Made by a program: the position numbers and the translations under genes | Part shown: positions 26,175-39,133 of the stretch, in pieces | Position numbering within the stretch: position 1 is the first letter of the stretch | Layout: each line of letters opens with the position of its first letter | Notes under the pieces: model-generated | What the model was told of the DNA's origin: nothing | Databases searched by the model: none | What the model saw: the letters and a program-made list of their open reading frames with translations, nothing else | Source: Clostridium senegalense JC122 | Lineage (GTDB): Bacteria > Bacillota > Clostridia > Clostridiales > Clostridiaceae | Direction: 5' to 3' | Length of the DNA: 64,000 bases | NCBI RefSeq assembly: GCF_000285575.1 | Contig: NZ_HE611050.1 | Span: 423,365 to 487,364 of the forward strand

Positions 26175-27224
26175 TTAGTCAACTCCTCTAACTATTTTTG
26201 TTATTCTGCTTGATACATAATGTAATGGTAATACCTCATCAACTTTATTAGTTTCAAAAGCAGCTTTAGGCATACCATATATTATGCAAGTTGACTCATC
26301 TTCTGCCATAGTATAACCACCTCTATTTTTAACCTCTATAGTTCCATTAGCTCCATCTTTACCCATTCCAGTTAAAACAACACTTAATAACTTACTTCCA
26401 TAAACTTTTGATGCTGATATAAACAGTTTATCTACAGCTGGTTTAACACCACAAACTGGAGAAGTGTCTGTAAGTCTTATATAAGTTCCTTCTATCTCCA
26501 TATGATATCCTGCCCTTGCAACGTAAACAACATTTTCTTCTATACGCATTCTATCTTCAGCTTCAACAACTTTTAAATTACTTCCCCTGTCTAGTCTTTC
26601 TGCAAAAGCTTTAGTAAAACCAACAGGCATATGCTGAACTACAAAAATTGGAACTCCTAAGTTTTTAGGTAGTCCTGTAATAACGCTGTACAATGCTTTA
26701 GGTCCTCCTGTAGATGCTCCTATTACTACTGCATTTATCTCTTTATGGTTAGTTTCTTTTTTTCTAAGCCTTTCCATAAAATTTAAATTTGTCTTATTTC
26801 TCATTGATATAGATTTAATCGTTCTTTTTTCATTTCTTATTTTTTTTATTAAATCATCCTTAACAATATTTATATCTAATGAAATTGCTCCTGATGGCTT
26901 GCACACAAAATCAAAAGCTCCAAGAGCAAGGCAGTCCATAGTAATTTCAGCCCCATCTTTAGTTAATGAACTTAACATTATTATTTTCGAAGCTATTTTC
27001 TTTTCTTTTAGTACTTTTAATGTAGAAATTCCATCTAAAATTGGCATTTCTATATCTAAAGTAATTACATCTGGTGTAATTACCTCTAGTTTTTTTAAAA
27101 GTTCTTCACCATTTCTAGCTATAGCAACTACCTCCATGTCTTCTTGCTCATTTATCATATCAGATATTATTTTTCTCATAAGAGCGGAATCATCAACTAC
27201 TATAACTTTTATTTTTCTGTCCAT
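26175..27224 (-). CDS. cheB: chemotaxis methylesterase CheB
   Basis: 349 residues. It has a receiver domain with Asp11/Asp12 and phospho-Asp57 (VITLDIEMPILDG), then a linker and the methylesterase domain with the Ser-His-Asp triad in VIGASTGGPKAL, VVQHMPVGFT and LTGMGKDGANG. It removes methyl groups (and deamidates) from receptors after CheA activation. Confidence 0.97.
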   Translation of the reverse strand: MDRKIKVIVVDDSALMRKIISDMINEQEDMEVVAIARNGEELLKKLEVITPDVITLDIEMPILDGISTLKVLKEKKIASKIIMLSSLTKDGAEITMDCLALGAFDFVCKPSGAISLDINIVKDDLIKKIRNEKRTIKSISMRNKTNLNFMERLRKKETNHKEINAVVIGASTGGPKALYSVITGLPKNLGVPIFVVQHMPVGFTKAFAERLDRGSNLKVVEAEDRMRIEENVVYVARAGYHMEIEGTYIRLTDTSPVCGVKPAVDKLFISASKVYGSKLLSVVLTGMGKDGANGTIEVKNRGGYTMAEDESTCIIYGMPKAAFETNKVDEVLPLHYVSSRITKIVRGVD

Positions 27225-27249
27225 TAACTATCACCTCTAATAATAAACT

Positions 27250-27738
27250 TTAAATATCTTTAATACCTAGACCTATTGTTTTCACTTGAAGTACTCCATT
27301 CTCTGTATTTAAGGTAATAGTTCTTCCTTTATTTCCACCTACATCCTCTGCCTCAATTGGAATTTTATATTTTTTAAGCATTTCTTTAACAGCTTTTGCA
27401 TTTCTATCGCCAATATCCATGTTCATATTTTTATCAGCAAAACTAAACATAGATGCTCCACCTGCAATTTTTGCTTTTAAAAACTTTTCATTTGCTCCTG
27501 CATTTTTCATCTTATCTACCAATATAGGTATAGCTAAATCTGCAAATTTAAGATTATTAGTAATTTTAGTGAACTTAGTACTATCTGGAAGCATTATATG
27601 GGCAAGTCCACCAATTTTAGAGTATTTATCAAAAAGAGCTATACCTATACATGATCCAAGACCTATTGTTATTAATCTATCTGGATTTTTTCCTATATTT
27701 AAGTCTCCTATACCAATCTTTATATCTTTTTTTTCCAT
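27250..27738 (-). CDS. cheD: chemoreceptor glutamine deamidase CheD
   Basis: 162 residues. The catalytic Cys (TIGLGSCIGIALFD) and His (GGLAHIMLPDS) are in place, as is the KIAGGASMF block. CheD deamidates receptor glutamines and activates CheC. It is located between cheW and cheB. Confidence 0.96.
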   Translation of the reverse strand: MEKKDIKIGIGDLNIGKNPDRLITIGLGSCIGIALFDKYSKIGGLAHIMLPDSTKFTKITNNLKFADLAIPILVDKMKNAGANEKFLKAKIAGGASMFSFADKNMNMDIGDRNAKAVKEMLKKYKIPIEAEDVGGNKGRTITLNTENGVLQVKTIGLGIKDI

Positions 27739-27746
27739 AGTTTCAC

Positions 27747-28193
27747 CTAATATACAAGTTCTTTTTCTTCATCTGATAATATATTCGAAAGAGATAAGAA
27801 TATTATTATCCTATCTTTTTCTTTTATTAATCCTTGAATATATCTTTTTGATACATCAGATGCTATATCTGGAGCAGCTTCAATATTATTAACATTAATA
27901 GGCTTTACTTCTGATACTGAATCAACTATTATTCCTATTTTTCGTTCTTCATCCCTTACTACTATTATTTTTAATTCATCTTTAATTTTTTCACCATGTT
28001 TATTAAATTTATCTGAAAGTGATATTACTGGAAGTATACTTCCCTCATAATTTATAATGCCTTTTAAAAAACTTGGTGCATCAGGTAATTCTGTAGGTTC
28101 TTCATAAATTAAAATTCTCTCTACATCCATAATATTTTCGGCATAAAATTGATCCCCTATTGAGAAAATTAGCATCTTTATTTCTTCATTCAT
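27747..28193 (-). CDS. cheW: chemotaxis coupling protein CheW (first copy)
   Basis: 148 residues, a single CheW domain (MLIFSIGDQFYAENIMDVER, then APSFLKGIINYEGSILPVIS). It lies 11 bases after the FapA gene and 8 bases before cheD. It is diverged from the CheW at 21591; alternative functions such as CheV-like coupling are excluded by the lack of a receiver domain. Confidence 0.9.
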   Translation of the reverse strand: MNEEIKMLIFSIGDQFYAENIMDVERILIYEEPTELPDAPSFLKGIINYEGSILPVISLSDKFNKHGEKIKDELKIIVVRDEERKIGIIVDSVSEVKPINVNNIEAAPDIASDVSKRYIQGLIKEKDRIIIFLSLSNILSDEEKELVY

Positions 28194-28204
28194 TTTTTCA
28201 CCCT

Positions 28205-29971
28205 CTATAACTTTAATTTTTCAACACATATTTCATCATCTTTATCTAAATAAACGTGAATATCTTTACTTGGTTCTTCTAATACATATTTTTTATTTCC
28301 AATTATAAATTTAGTGTTATAATAGGCCATAGCTACATATATATGACCTTTATCTTTCACTTTCAGCACATTCATAACACCATTAGGTGTTCCTACTATT
28401 TTAGCTTTTATTTCATTTTCAGCACTTATAACTCCGCCTCTAATTGTACTTTTATCATTTATAAAATATATACTATCTAAAGAACTAACATTAGATTTAT
28501 AAATTCCTTTTCCATCAATATAAATATTTCCTGTAACATCAATGTTACAATCCTGTGCATAAGTTATATACATATCACACCTTTTATATATTTTGCTATT
28601 TAATTCTTCTATTTTAGCTTTTAATAATTTTTCCATATAAGTTACTTCATTTATAGTTTTAAAATTATCAAAATAACAATTACACATTTTTAAGGAAATA
28701 AATTTATATAAATCACATTGTATATCCTTTTGACTTTTCATTGAATTAATTAAATTATAAATGTCCATATTAAAGTTCTTAAATCTAGCATCAATAATTG
28801 CATTTATTAAGTCTTTTTCTTTAATTTGATTAGCCAAATTATTGCTACTATTTATTTTATAAAGATTCTCGCAAAGGTTGAATATTTTTTCATGAATTTT
28901 TTCTACCTGTTCTATATACTTAGAGTAGTCTGCACCAATATTTCCGCCTAATATATTTGATGATATAATGTTACCTTTTACTTCTATATCCCCTTCTGCA
29001 TTTAATTCCCCTCTTAAGACATTACCACGAATAATTATACTATTACCACTTTCAACCTTCATATCATCTTTAACGTTCCCATGAACTATAACATCACCTA
29101 TAAACCTTATATTACCCTTTGAGATATCCACATCACCATCAACATTAAAAACCTCTTCAACAGAAAATGTGTTGCTCCTGAGGTAAGGCTTACCACTTAT
29201 TGTGGCATATGCTCTATTTCCTACAACATTTACCCCTTTTCCACTTTTTATGGTTTTAACTTTTCTTTTTGGTGGTTTAATTACTTGTCCATAAACATTA
29301 AAGCCTATTTTTCCATTTTTACCCATCTGCAACTCACCAATTAAATCACCTGATTTTACAGTTTCCACTTCTCCTATAGATTTAAAATCAACTCTTCCAT
29401 TGTCATCTTCAACTAACTTTTTCTCGTCCATTACATTAAAATATGCTTTAATTTCATCATCTATAGGTTTAATTGGCTCTTTCCCCATTGCTATGCTAAT
29501 GCTTTCTATAATATCGTTTTCACAACAATATTTTATAGCTTCATCATCTAACCCATAAATTATTCCTAATTTATTAAGTTCCATAGTTAGTTCTGACTCA
29601 GTATATCTAGGTGCTGTTAATTCTCCTATTACCTCTATTGTTGGTCTTAGTATTGGCGAAATCTGAGAATCCTTAATTTTATATAGATTGCATTTTTCTT
29701 CTCTTATTGTAACTTTTGCTTCTATTTTATCTTCAGATATCTCTATATTTAGATGCCTTTTTGGTTTTTCTTGATTTTTAATTGTAAACTCCACTACATT
29801 CTCTTGAAAAACTTCTACAGGCTCTGTAATAACTTTGTTATCAATTTTTATCTCTACATCTGGTGATGGTAAAATTCTAGCCGGTAATTTTCCTTCTTCA
29901 GGATTTAAAACAAAAACTTTATTATTTTCTACCTTTATAACACCTAACCCATTTGTTTTTACTTCCACCAT
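28205..29971 (-). CDS. FapA family (DUF342) protein
   Basis: 588 residues. The central part is a right-handed beta-helix-like series of short hydrophobic strands (VDISKGNIRFIGDVIVHGNV, then GNSIIIRGNVLRGELNAEGD), the signature of FapA/DUF342 proteins. A helical coiled segment (about residues 350-480) interrupts it, and beta strands resume at the C-terminus. The function is poorly defined; the family often sits in motility and polar-localisation loci and has been linked to membrane targeting. The start is ATG 29971 after GGGGGG; the longer TTG frame would swallow that ribosome site. It is first in the che operon, behind a sigma-28-type promoter. Confidence 0.85.
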   Translation of the reverse strand: MVEVKTNGLGVIKVENNKVFVLNPEEGKLPARILPSPDVEIKIDNKVITEPVEVFQENVVEFTIKNQEKPKRHLNIEISEDKIEAKVTIREEKCNLYKIKDSQISPILRPTIEVIGELTAPRYTESELTMELNKLGIIYGLDDEAIKYCCENDIIESISIAMGKEPIKPIDDEIKAYFNVMDEKKLVEDDNGRVDFKSIGEVETVKSGDLIGELQMGKNGKIGFNVYGQVIKPPKRKVKTIKSGKGVNVVGNRAYATISGKPYLRSNTFSVEEVFNVDGDVDISKGNIRFIGDVIVHGNVKDDMKVESGNSIIIRGNVLRGELNAEGDIEVKGNIISSNILGGNIGADYSKYIEQVEKIHEKIFNLCENLYKINSSNNLANQIKEKDLINAIIDARFKNFNMDIYNLINSMKSQKDIQCDLYKFISLKMCNCYFDNFKTINEVTYMEKLLKAKIEELNSKIYKRCDMYITYAQDCNIDVTGNIYIDGKGIYKSNVSSLDSIYFINDKSTIRGGVISAENEIKAKIVGTPNGVMNVLKVKDKGHIYVAMAYYNTKFIIGNKKYVLEEPSKDIHVYLDKDDEICVEKLKL

Positions 29972-30068
29972 AAATCCCCCCAAATTAAAGTTAACCTAGA
30001 GGTTTTTGACTATTTTTTAGACTATAATAATTTATAATTCTAATTTATTATTTTTTCACATGCCTAAA

Positions 30069-30095
30069 TTATCGTCAAAATCCCCTATTACTTTA
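30069..30095 (-). promoter_or_regulatory. predicted sigma-28 (SigD) promoter of the fapA-che operon
   Basis: On the minus strand TAAA (30092-30095), exactly 15 bases, then GACGATAA (30069-30076), one mismatch from TAAA-N15-GCCGATAA. It is about 100 bases upstream of the FapA-family gene. It places the whole chemotaxis and switch block under flagellar sigma control. Confidence 0.7.
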
Positions 30096-30115
30096 TATAT
30101 TCCCCTAAAAAATTA

Positions 30116-30919
30116 CTAACTTATATCTTTTTTTATTAATTCATCAAATTTATTTTTTATATCATTTATTATTTTATTCTTTTGTGAATTTATTTTTAAT
30201 TCATCTATACTTTTTATTGGCAATACCTTTGGAGATGTACCTGATATAAATGCTCCTTCTATTTTATCTAATTGTTTATAATTTAATTCCTTCTCTTCTA
30301 TTTCAAGACCCAATTCATTACAACATTGAATTATCTTCATCCTTGTTATGCCTGGTAACACCTTATTACCTGGTGATGTTACAATTTTACCATCTATAAC
30401 CATAAATATGTTAGACCTACTACCTTCCGTAATATATCCATTCCTATCTACTAATATAGCTTCATAAGAGTTACTTTCCTCTAGTTTTCTATTAACCCTT
30501 TCTCTAAAAGTATCATTTATTACCTTTGCGTTAGGGTTTTCTCTTTCACCAAAATATAGTATTGTTTTTACACCATTAATATATAAATCTTGTGAAGGGT
30601 AGCTATGAGGTATAAAAAACATATACCTGTTACTATTATCTAATATAATTTTAATATTTCCTTCTATTACATCATTTACCTTTACTAATTTTTCTATTTC
30701 ATTTTTTATAATTTCCGTAGTTATAACAAATTTACTATTTGTAATTTTTACAGAATTAATTAACCTTTCTATATGTTCTTTTAAAAATAAAGGCTTCTTA
30801 TTTATAATTCTTATAACTTCATAAATTTGTTTTGATGATACTGGTTTTATTTTTTCAAATTCATCTGCAGTTTTCATATCACCATTATATAAAATATATT
30901 TATTAGAAATTTTAATCAT
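30116..30919 (-). CDS. aminotransferase class IV (IlvE/PabC/Dat-like)
   Basis: 267 residues. The fold-type IV PLP enzyme pattern is present: FLKEHIERLINSVKI near the N-terminus, the PLP lysine region ENPNAKVIND, GYITEGSRSNIFMVIDGKIV, and the VLPGITRMKIIQCCNELG block. The substrate cannot be fixed from motifs; branched-chain aminotransferase, D-amino-acid transaminase and aminodeoxychorismate lyase share them. The start is ATG 30919 after a GGGAG site. The HAD phosphatase gene lies 14 bases upstream, and the two probably form an operon. Confidence 0.85.
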   Translation of the reverse strand: MIKISNKYILYNGDMKTADEFEKIKPVSSKQIYEVIRIINKKPLFLKEHIERLINSVKITNSKFVITTEIIKNEIEKLVKVNDVIEGNIKIILDNSNRYMFFIPHSYPSQDLYINGVKTILYFGERENPNAKVINDTFRERVNRKLEESNSYEAILVDRNGYITEGSRSNIFMVIDGKIVTSPGNKVLPGITRMKIIQCCNELGLEIEEKELNYKQLDKIEGAFISGTSPKVLPIKSIDELKINSQKNKIINDIKNKFDELIKKDIS

Positions 30920-30933
30920 TACTGTAACACTCC

Positions 30934-31575
30934 CTATTTCCATTTTAGTATTTGTAATTTATCATGTTTCCTTTTGTAATTTATTAAATAGCCATTTCCA
31001 ACTAAATTTAATAAAGGCAAATCCGATAAGGAATCAGAGAACATATATGAGTTTTTAAAATCTACCTCTATGCCTTCTTTTTTTATTTCCTCCATTAATC
31101 TTTTAACCTTTTCTTCACCTTTGCAATTTGTACCATCTATTATTGGTCTATGAATATTGTTTTCCACTTTAAACTTAGTACCTATAACTTTATCTACTTC
31201 CTTTATCTTATAAAATTCATTTATATAAAATTCAGCTGAAGCGGATATTAAATAAATTTTACAACCTTCTTTTTTTAATTTTTTCATCATATCTATAGCA
31301 TCTTGATAAAGTATATTACAAAGTCTTTTTTCATAAAACTCTTTAACAAGCTCTTGCATTTCATCTTCTTTAATTCCATCTATGAATCTTATAAATGTCT
31401 CTTTTGATTTTCCAGCATCCTTTAATCTTAATGCAAATAATAAAGTGGATATTATATTCCTTGGCGCATATTTTATAAACTTAGGACTTTTCTTTATCAT
31501 AAACATGTAAAGTTCCAAAAGTGTTTCTCTTTTCGTTATAGTATAATCAATATCAAAAATAGCTAATTTTTCCAT
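30934..31575 (-). CDS. HAD-IB family hydrolase (SerB-like phosphatase)
   Basis: 213 residues. HAD motif I is DIDYT (residues 8-12, AIFDIDYTITKRE), motif II YLISAS, and motif III/IV YMFSDSLSDLPLL. The helical cap and size match the HAD-IB group that includes phosphoserine phosphatase and PHOSPHO-like enzymes. The natural substrate is not evident. It is followed closely by a class IV aminotransferase, so a shared amino-acid route is possible but unproven. Confidence 0.87.
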   Translation of the reverse strand: MEKLAIFDIDYTITKRETLLELYMFMIKKSPKFIKYAPRNIISTLLFALRLKDAGKSKETFIRFIDGIKEDEMQELVKEFYEKRLCNILYQDAIDMMKKLKKEGCKIYLISASAEFYINEFYKIKEVDKVIGTKFKVENNIHRPIIDGTNCKGEEKVKRLMEEIKKEGIEVDFKNSYMFSDSLSDLPLLNLVGNGYLINYKRKHDKLQILKWK

Positions 31576-31720
31576 ATATTTCTCCTGACAAACAATATTT
31601 TATTAATATAACTTTCACTAAATATTTTTAAAATGAATTTTCAAAATAGTCTATCTATAAATATTATAAAAGTTAATAAGTACTATCTAATTATTATTTT
31701 CCTTTATATTATTATAAAAT

Positions 31721-31748
31721 AAAAAAGTCGTTTTGATAACGACTTTTT
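31721..31748 (-). terminator. terminator after DUF1292 gene
   Basis: The stem AAAAAAGTCGTT / AACGACTTTTT with a 5-base loop, ten bases past the stop; on the minus strand the 3' arm runs into T's. Confidence 0.9.
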
Positions 31749-31758
31749 ACTTTTTTAA

Positions 31759-32160
31759 TTAATTTTGTGCTGCAATTGATTTTTCATAATATTTTCTAGC
31801 TGCCTCGTACTCTTCATCATCTGGAACTACTAATTCTCCAACTTCGTCGTCTCCAACAACTTTAAATAAATATACTGAACCATCATTTGGATTTTGAACT
31901 AATGCAAATTCATTTTCATTAAAAACGAATCCATCTACTATCTCACATATTATAGTGTTTCCTTCTTCATCCTCTAATGCAACTGTTAAAACTTCGTGAT
32001 CTTCACATCCGCATCCACAACCTTCACTTTCATGGTTATGTCCACATCCGCAACCTTCGTTTTCATGACTATGTCCGCTACATCCACAGCTTTCGTGTTT
32101 TACTTCATTCTCTTTGTTATCGCATCCACAGCCGCATCCGCAATCTTTATTATCATTCAT
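31759..32160 (-). CDS. DUF1292 protein with Cys/His-rich N-terminus
   Basis: 133 residues. The C-terminal part (about 57-133: TVALEDEEGNTIICEIVDGF, then YLFKVVGDDEVGELV) is a DUF1292 (YrzB-like) domain. The N-terminal 55 residues carry 11 cysteines and 6 histidines in CGCGCGC, CGCSGHSH, CGCGHNH and CGCGCEDH clusters, a plausible metal-binding tail (zinc, nickel or copper). The start is ATG 32160 after GGAGGTG. It is monocistronic with its own terminator. Function is unknown. Confidence 0.85.
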   Translation of the reverse strand: MNDNKDCGCGCGCDNKENEVKHESCGCSGHSHENEGCGCGHNHESEGCGCGCEDHEVLTVALEDEEGNTIICEIVDGFVFNENEFALVQNPNDGSVYLFKVVGDDEVGELVVPDDEEYEAARKYYEKSIAAQN

Positions 32161-32313
32161 ATTTAACACCTCCTATATGGTTATATTCTAATTGTACCCT
32201 TAATTTAACTTTTTTAAAAGCTTTTTTAATAAAAATATATATATTATAAAATATACATAATTTTCATAACAAACATTACTTTATTTATACTAAAAATATA
32301 TAAGTTTTATATA

Positions 32314-32350
32314 AAAAAAGGGCTACTCAAACTTTGAGTAACCCTTTTTT
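32314..32350 (-). terminator. terminator after PFOR
   Basis: An 18-bp stem with one mismatch around GGGCTACTC / GAGTAACCC, flanked by A- and T-runs, 12 bases past the PFOR stop. Confidence 0.92.
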
Positions 32351-32362
32351 ATTCAAATTATA

Positions 32363-35908
<3,546 letters not shown>

Positions 35909-35991
35909 CTATTATTATAATAATTTTTTTGCTATTTGGTTAATACCTATCTTTTTTTTAATTATCTAAAATAATAACATAGTAATTATTT

Positions 35992-36004
35992 GATAATCAT
36001 TATC
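35992..36004. promoter_or_regulatory. Fur-box-like operator upstream of PFOR
   Basis: GATAATCATTATC is a perfect 6-1-6 inverted repeat identical to the 3' 13 bases of the classic Fur box. It lies in the PFOR upstream region, suggesting iron-responsive control of this iron-sulfur-rich enzyme. The rest of the 19-bp consensus is not matched. Confidence 0.55.
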
Positions 36005-36161
36005 CATGTTACCAAAAAAATTTTTAGGATAATACCTCGAAATAACTCAATTTTTATAATATTTTTACTAAAAATAGCATTTTATACAGCTTTCATAATC
36101 TATGATAATGCTATACTACTTAAATTTCAAGTGCTTAACGGTCATTTTCATTGTTATATTT

Positions 36162-37487
36162 TTAACTATTTGTATTTTCTATACACCCAATTGCAGGTAT
36201 GGATATGTCGAACTTCTTTTTTTCTAAATTGTCTTTCAATTCACAAAGTGCTTTTTCACTTCCATGGACTAAGAATATTTTCTTAGGTTTACTTTTAAAA
36301 TTGCATACCCACTTTTCCAAACTGTTTTTATCAGCATGACCAGATAACCCCTGCAAATTGTATATATTGCAATTAATTTCTAACTCTTCTTTTAATATAC
36401 AAATATTTCTTTTTCCACCTAAAATATGCCCACCGATTGTATCATACCCTTGAGCACAAACAAAAACTAAAGAGCTATTTTTATCTTCTATATTATTTTT
36501 TATATGATGCACAATTCTCCCCCCTTCACAATCTCCACTAGAAGATATTATAACTATACCCTTCTTATTTTTTAGTTTTTTTGATTCTTCTAATTCCTCT
36601 ATGAAGTGAAGATTTTTGAACTGAAAAGGATTATCTCCTTCATTTAAAAATTTTTTTGCCTCCTTATCAAAATATTTTTTATTATTTTCAAAAATTTTAG
36701 TAATCTTAGTAGCCATAGGACTATCTACATATATATCTACATTATAGTCTTCTTCAGATTCCATAAATTTGTTTAAAGTATATATTATTTCTTGAGTTCT
36801 TCCTAATGAAAATGCAGGTATAACTACATTACCATTTTTAGAAACAGTTTTTTTTATAATCTCCACTAAAAAATCAAATTCATCTCTTTTAACATTGTGA
36901 ATTTTATCACCATATGTACCCTCTAATATTAAATAATCACTACTATATATTTTTTTTGGGTCCTCCACTATTAATAAATTATCATTTCCCACATCGCCAC
37001 TATATACTATTTTTGTATTGTTTTCATCATTTATTACAATTTCACATATAGCAGAACCTAGAATATGTCCTGCATCTCTAAAAACCAATGATATATCTTC
37101 ATTAATAATAATATTTTCATCATAGTCATATCCTATGAATTTTTCAAAATATATTTCACTTCTATTCTTCTCACTTTTATCCAATGAGTTTTCTATATCT
37201 GCTAGTAATACCTTGCAAAGTTCCACTGTTGGTTTTGTACATATAACATTTCCCTTAAATCCTTGCTCATATAGGTTTAAAATTCTTCCACTATGATCTA
37301 AATGAGCATGAGATAATATTACTGCTGATATTTCTTTAGGATTGAACATAAACTCATCATTATTAAATTTTTTTAAATCTTTACCTTGAAATAAACCACA
37401 ATCTAATAATATTTTAGTGTTACCAACCTCTAATAGATGACATGAACCTGTTATGCATTTAGTAGCTCCACAAAATTTAATCTTCAT
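36162..37487 (-). CDS. MBL-fold / beta-CASP RNA-processing-type hydrolase
   Basis: 441 residues. The metallo-beta-lactamase zinc motif is SHAHLDHSG (near residue 60), further metal ligands lie in FRDAGHILGSA and YSGDVGND, and the beta-CASP region (VVIPAFSLGRTQEIIYTL, IISSSGDCEGGRIVHHIKNN) ends with LSGHADKNSLEKW. This matches the YsdC/CPSF73-like family of exonucleases/endonucleases. The substrate is unknown; RNA processing is inferred from the family. It is monocistronic. Confidence 0.88.
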   Translation of the reverse strand: MKIKFCGATKCITGSCHLLEVGNTKILLDCGLFQGKDLKKFNNDEFMFNPKEISAVILSHAHLDHSGRILNLYEQGFKGNVICTKPTVELCKVLLADIENSLDKSEKNRSEIYFEKFIGYDYDENIIINEDISLVFRDAGHILGSAICEIVINDENNTKIVYSGDVGNDNLLIVEDPKKIYSSDYLILEGTYGDKIHNVKRDEFDFLVEIIKKTVSKNGNVVIPAFSLGRTQEIIYTLNKFMESEEDYNVDIYVDSPMATKITKIFENNKKYFDKEAKKFLNEGDNPFQFKNLHFIEELEESKKLKNKKGIVIISSSGDCEGGRIVHHIKNNIEDKNSSLVFVCAQGYDTIGGHILGGKRNICILKEELEINCNIYNLQGLSGHADKNSLEKWVCNFKSKPKKIFLVHGSEKALCELKDNLEKKKFDISIPAIGCIENTNS

Positions 37488-37612
37488 ACTAACCCCTCTT
37501 TATATACTTATTTTTATAATAAATTTATTATTTTAAATTCATATTCATTTTTTATTTAAATGCAACTTTAAAATTATTCAAAAATATATTTTCCAATTAC
37601 CATTTTCTTTAT

Positions 37613-37659
37613 ACAAAATAAGATAGTACTTTAAAATATAAAGTACTATCTTATTTTGT
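37613..37659 (-). terminator. terminator after murG
   Basis: A perfect 20-bp stem (ACAAAATAAGATAGTACTTT with its complement, loop 37633-37639), ten bases past the murG stop. It is probably bidirectional. Confidence 0.93.
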
Positions 37660-37669
37660 ATTTTAACTC

Positions 37670-38737
37670 TTATATACTACATTGTTGTATCAACTCTATT
37701 ATATTATCAACGCTGTTTTTAACTTCACTCTTATTCATATTTTCAATATACTTATCTTTATTTCTATTTAATTCTTTTATTTTTTCTAATAATATTTTTG
37801 AATTTGATTCCTCTTCTTCTAAAACCATACTATAACCATCTTTTTCAAAAGACCTCGCATTTAAAATTTGATCCCCCCTACTAGCTCTAGCTGAAAGTGG
37901 TATAAGTAAATTTGGTTTTTTTAGTGCCAGAATTTCAAATATAACATTGGCACCAGCACGTGAAATCACTAATGAAGAAATCTTCATCAAATGTGGCAAT
38001 TCTTCTTTTACATATTCAAATTGAACATACCCTTCTTTTTTTATTGTATTATCTACATTTCCTTTTCCACAGACATGCACTAAATTGAAGTCTTTTAATA
38101 ACTCATCTAAATTTGCTCTTATGGAATCATTTATAAACTTTGAGCCTAAACTTCCACCGATAATTAAAATTATAGGTTTTTCATCTTTAAACCCACATAT
38201 TCTTTTTCCTTCTATTTTACTTCCATTTAAAATTTCTTCTCTTATAGGAAGTCCTGTTAATACACCTTTAGATTTATCTATATGGTTTAATGCTTCTTTA
38301 AATGTTACACAAATTTTAGAACAATATGGCATAGATATTTTATTTGCAAGTCCTGGTGTCATATCAGCTTCATGAATTATAACCGGTATTTTCCTCATTT
38401 TTGCAGCTAAAACAACTGGAACTGATACAAACCCACCTTTTGAAAAAATTATATTTGGTTTTTCTTGCTTTAGTATTTTCTTTGCATCAAAAATTCCTTT
38501 TATAACTTTAAAGGGATCTGAAAAATTTTTCAAATCAAAATACCTTCTTAGCTTCCCACTAGATATTATGTGATATTTTATGTTCTCAGCCTCAATAAGC
38601 CTTCTTTCAATTCCTTCTTTAGTTCCTATGTATCCTATATCATAACCTAATTCTTTTAACTTTGGGATAAGAGCTATATTAGGTGTAACATGACCTGCAG
38701 TTCCACCACCAGTTAAAATTATTTTTTTATTACTCAA
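37670..38737 (-). CDS. murG: UDP-GlcNAc:undecaprenyl-PP-MurNAc-pentapeptide GlcNAc transferase MurG
   Basis: 355 residues, GT-B fold. The N-terminal glycine loop is [14 protein letters not shown], then [15 protein letters not shown] and [12 protein letters not shown]. The C-terminal domain has [13 protein letters not shown] and [19 protein letters not shown]. It makes lipid II at the inner face of the membrane. It uses a TTG start (38735-38737) eight bases after AGGAGG. It is a lone gene here, away from the usual division-cell-wall cluster. Confidence 0.96.
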   Translation of the reverse strand: MSNKKIILTGGGTAGHVTPNIALIPKLKELGYDIGYIGTKEGIERRLIEAENIKYHIISSGKLRRYFDLKNFSDPFKVIKGIFDAKKILKQEKPNIIFSKGGFVSVPVVLAAKMRKIPVIIHEADMTPGLANKISMPYCSKICVTFKEALNHIDKSKGVLTGLPIREEILNGSKIEGKRICGFKDEKPIILIIGGSLGSKFINDSIRANLDELLKDFNLVHVCGKGNVDNTIKKEGYVQFEYVKEELPHLMKISSLVISRAGANVIFEILALKKPNLLIPLSARASRGDQILNARSFEKDGYSMVLEEEESNSKILLEKIKELNRNKDKYIENMNKSEVKNSVDNIIELIQQCSI

Positions 38738-39133
38738 AATATTTCCTCCTAGCTTTTTTATTAATTATTTTTCAATTCATATTTTAGTCTTTACTATACT
38801 TAAAATCCATTTTTTCTTAATGTATTATTTTTTAAAATTACCCTACATTATATATAATATATTTTTCAAAAGATTTATTCATTATATTCTCTATAATTTT
38901 AAAATAATTTCAAACTGATTTATACATTGTTTATTTAAGCATTATAATTCAATAAATTAAAATTATTTTTCAAAACTACATTATATAATATTTTTTTTAA
39001 TTTTCATAGTTAATTTATTACCTAATATATTACAAAACAAGAATTTTATTCAGAAGTTTCCTTTAAACTAATAAAATAAAACTTTTATATTCGGTTAAAA
39101 TAAGACTACAAACAACAAAAGGAGGTGAAAACA
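38738..39133. other. non-coding region between murG and the SASP array
   Basis: Nearly 400 AT-rich bases separating two divergent genes. It should hold the murG promoter and a forespore (sigma-G) promoter for the first SASP, but I could not single out a convincing match for either. Confidence 0.4.

Noticed and set aside
35990..36286. A 98-codon plus-strand frame starting at the Fur-like site
   Set aside because: It overlaps the end of the beta-CASP gene, has no ribosome site and gives a Phe/Ile-rich translation.
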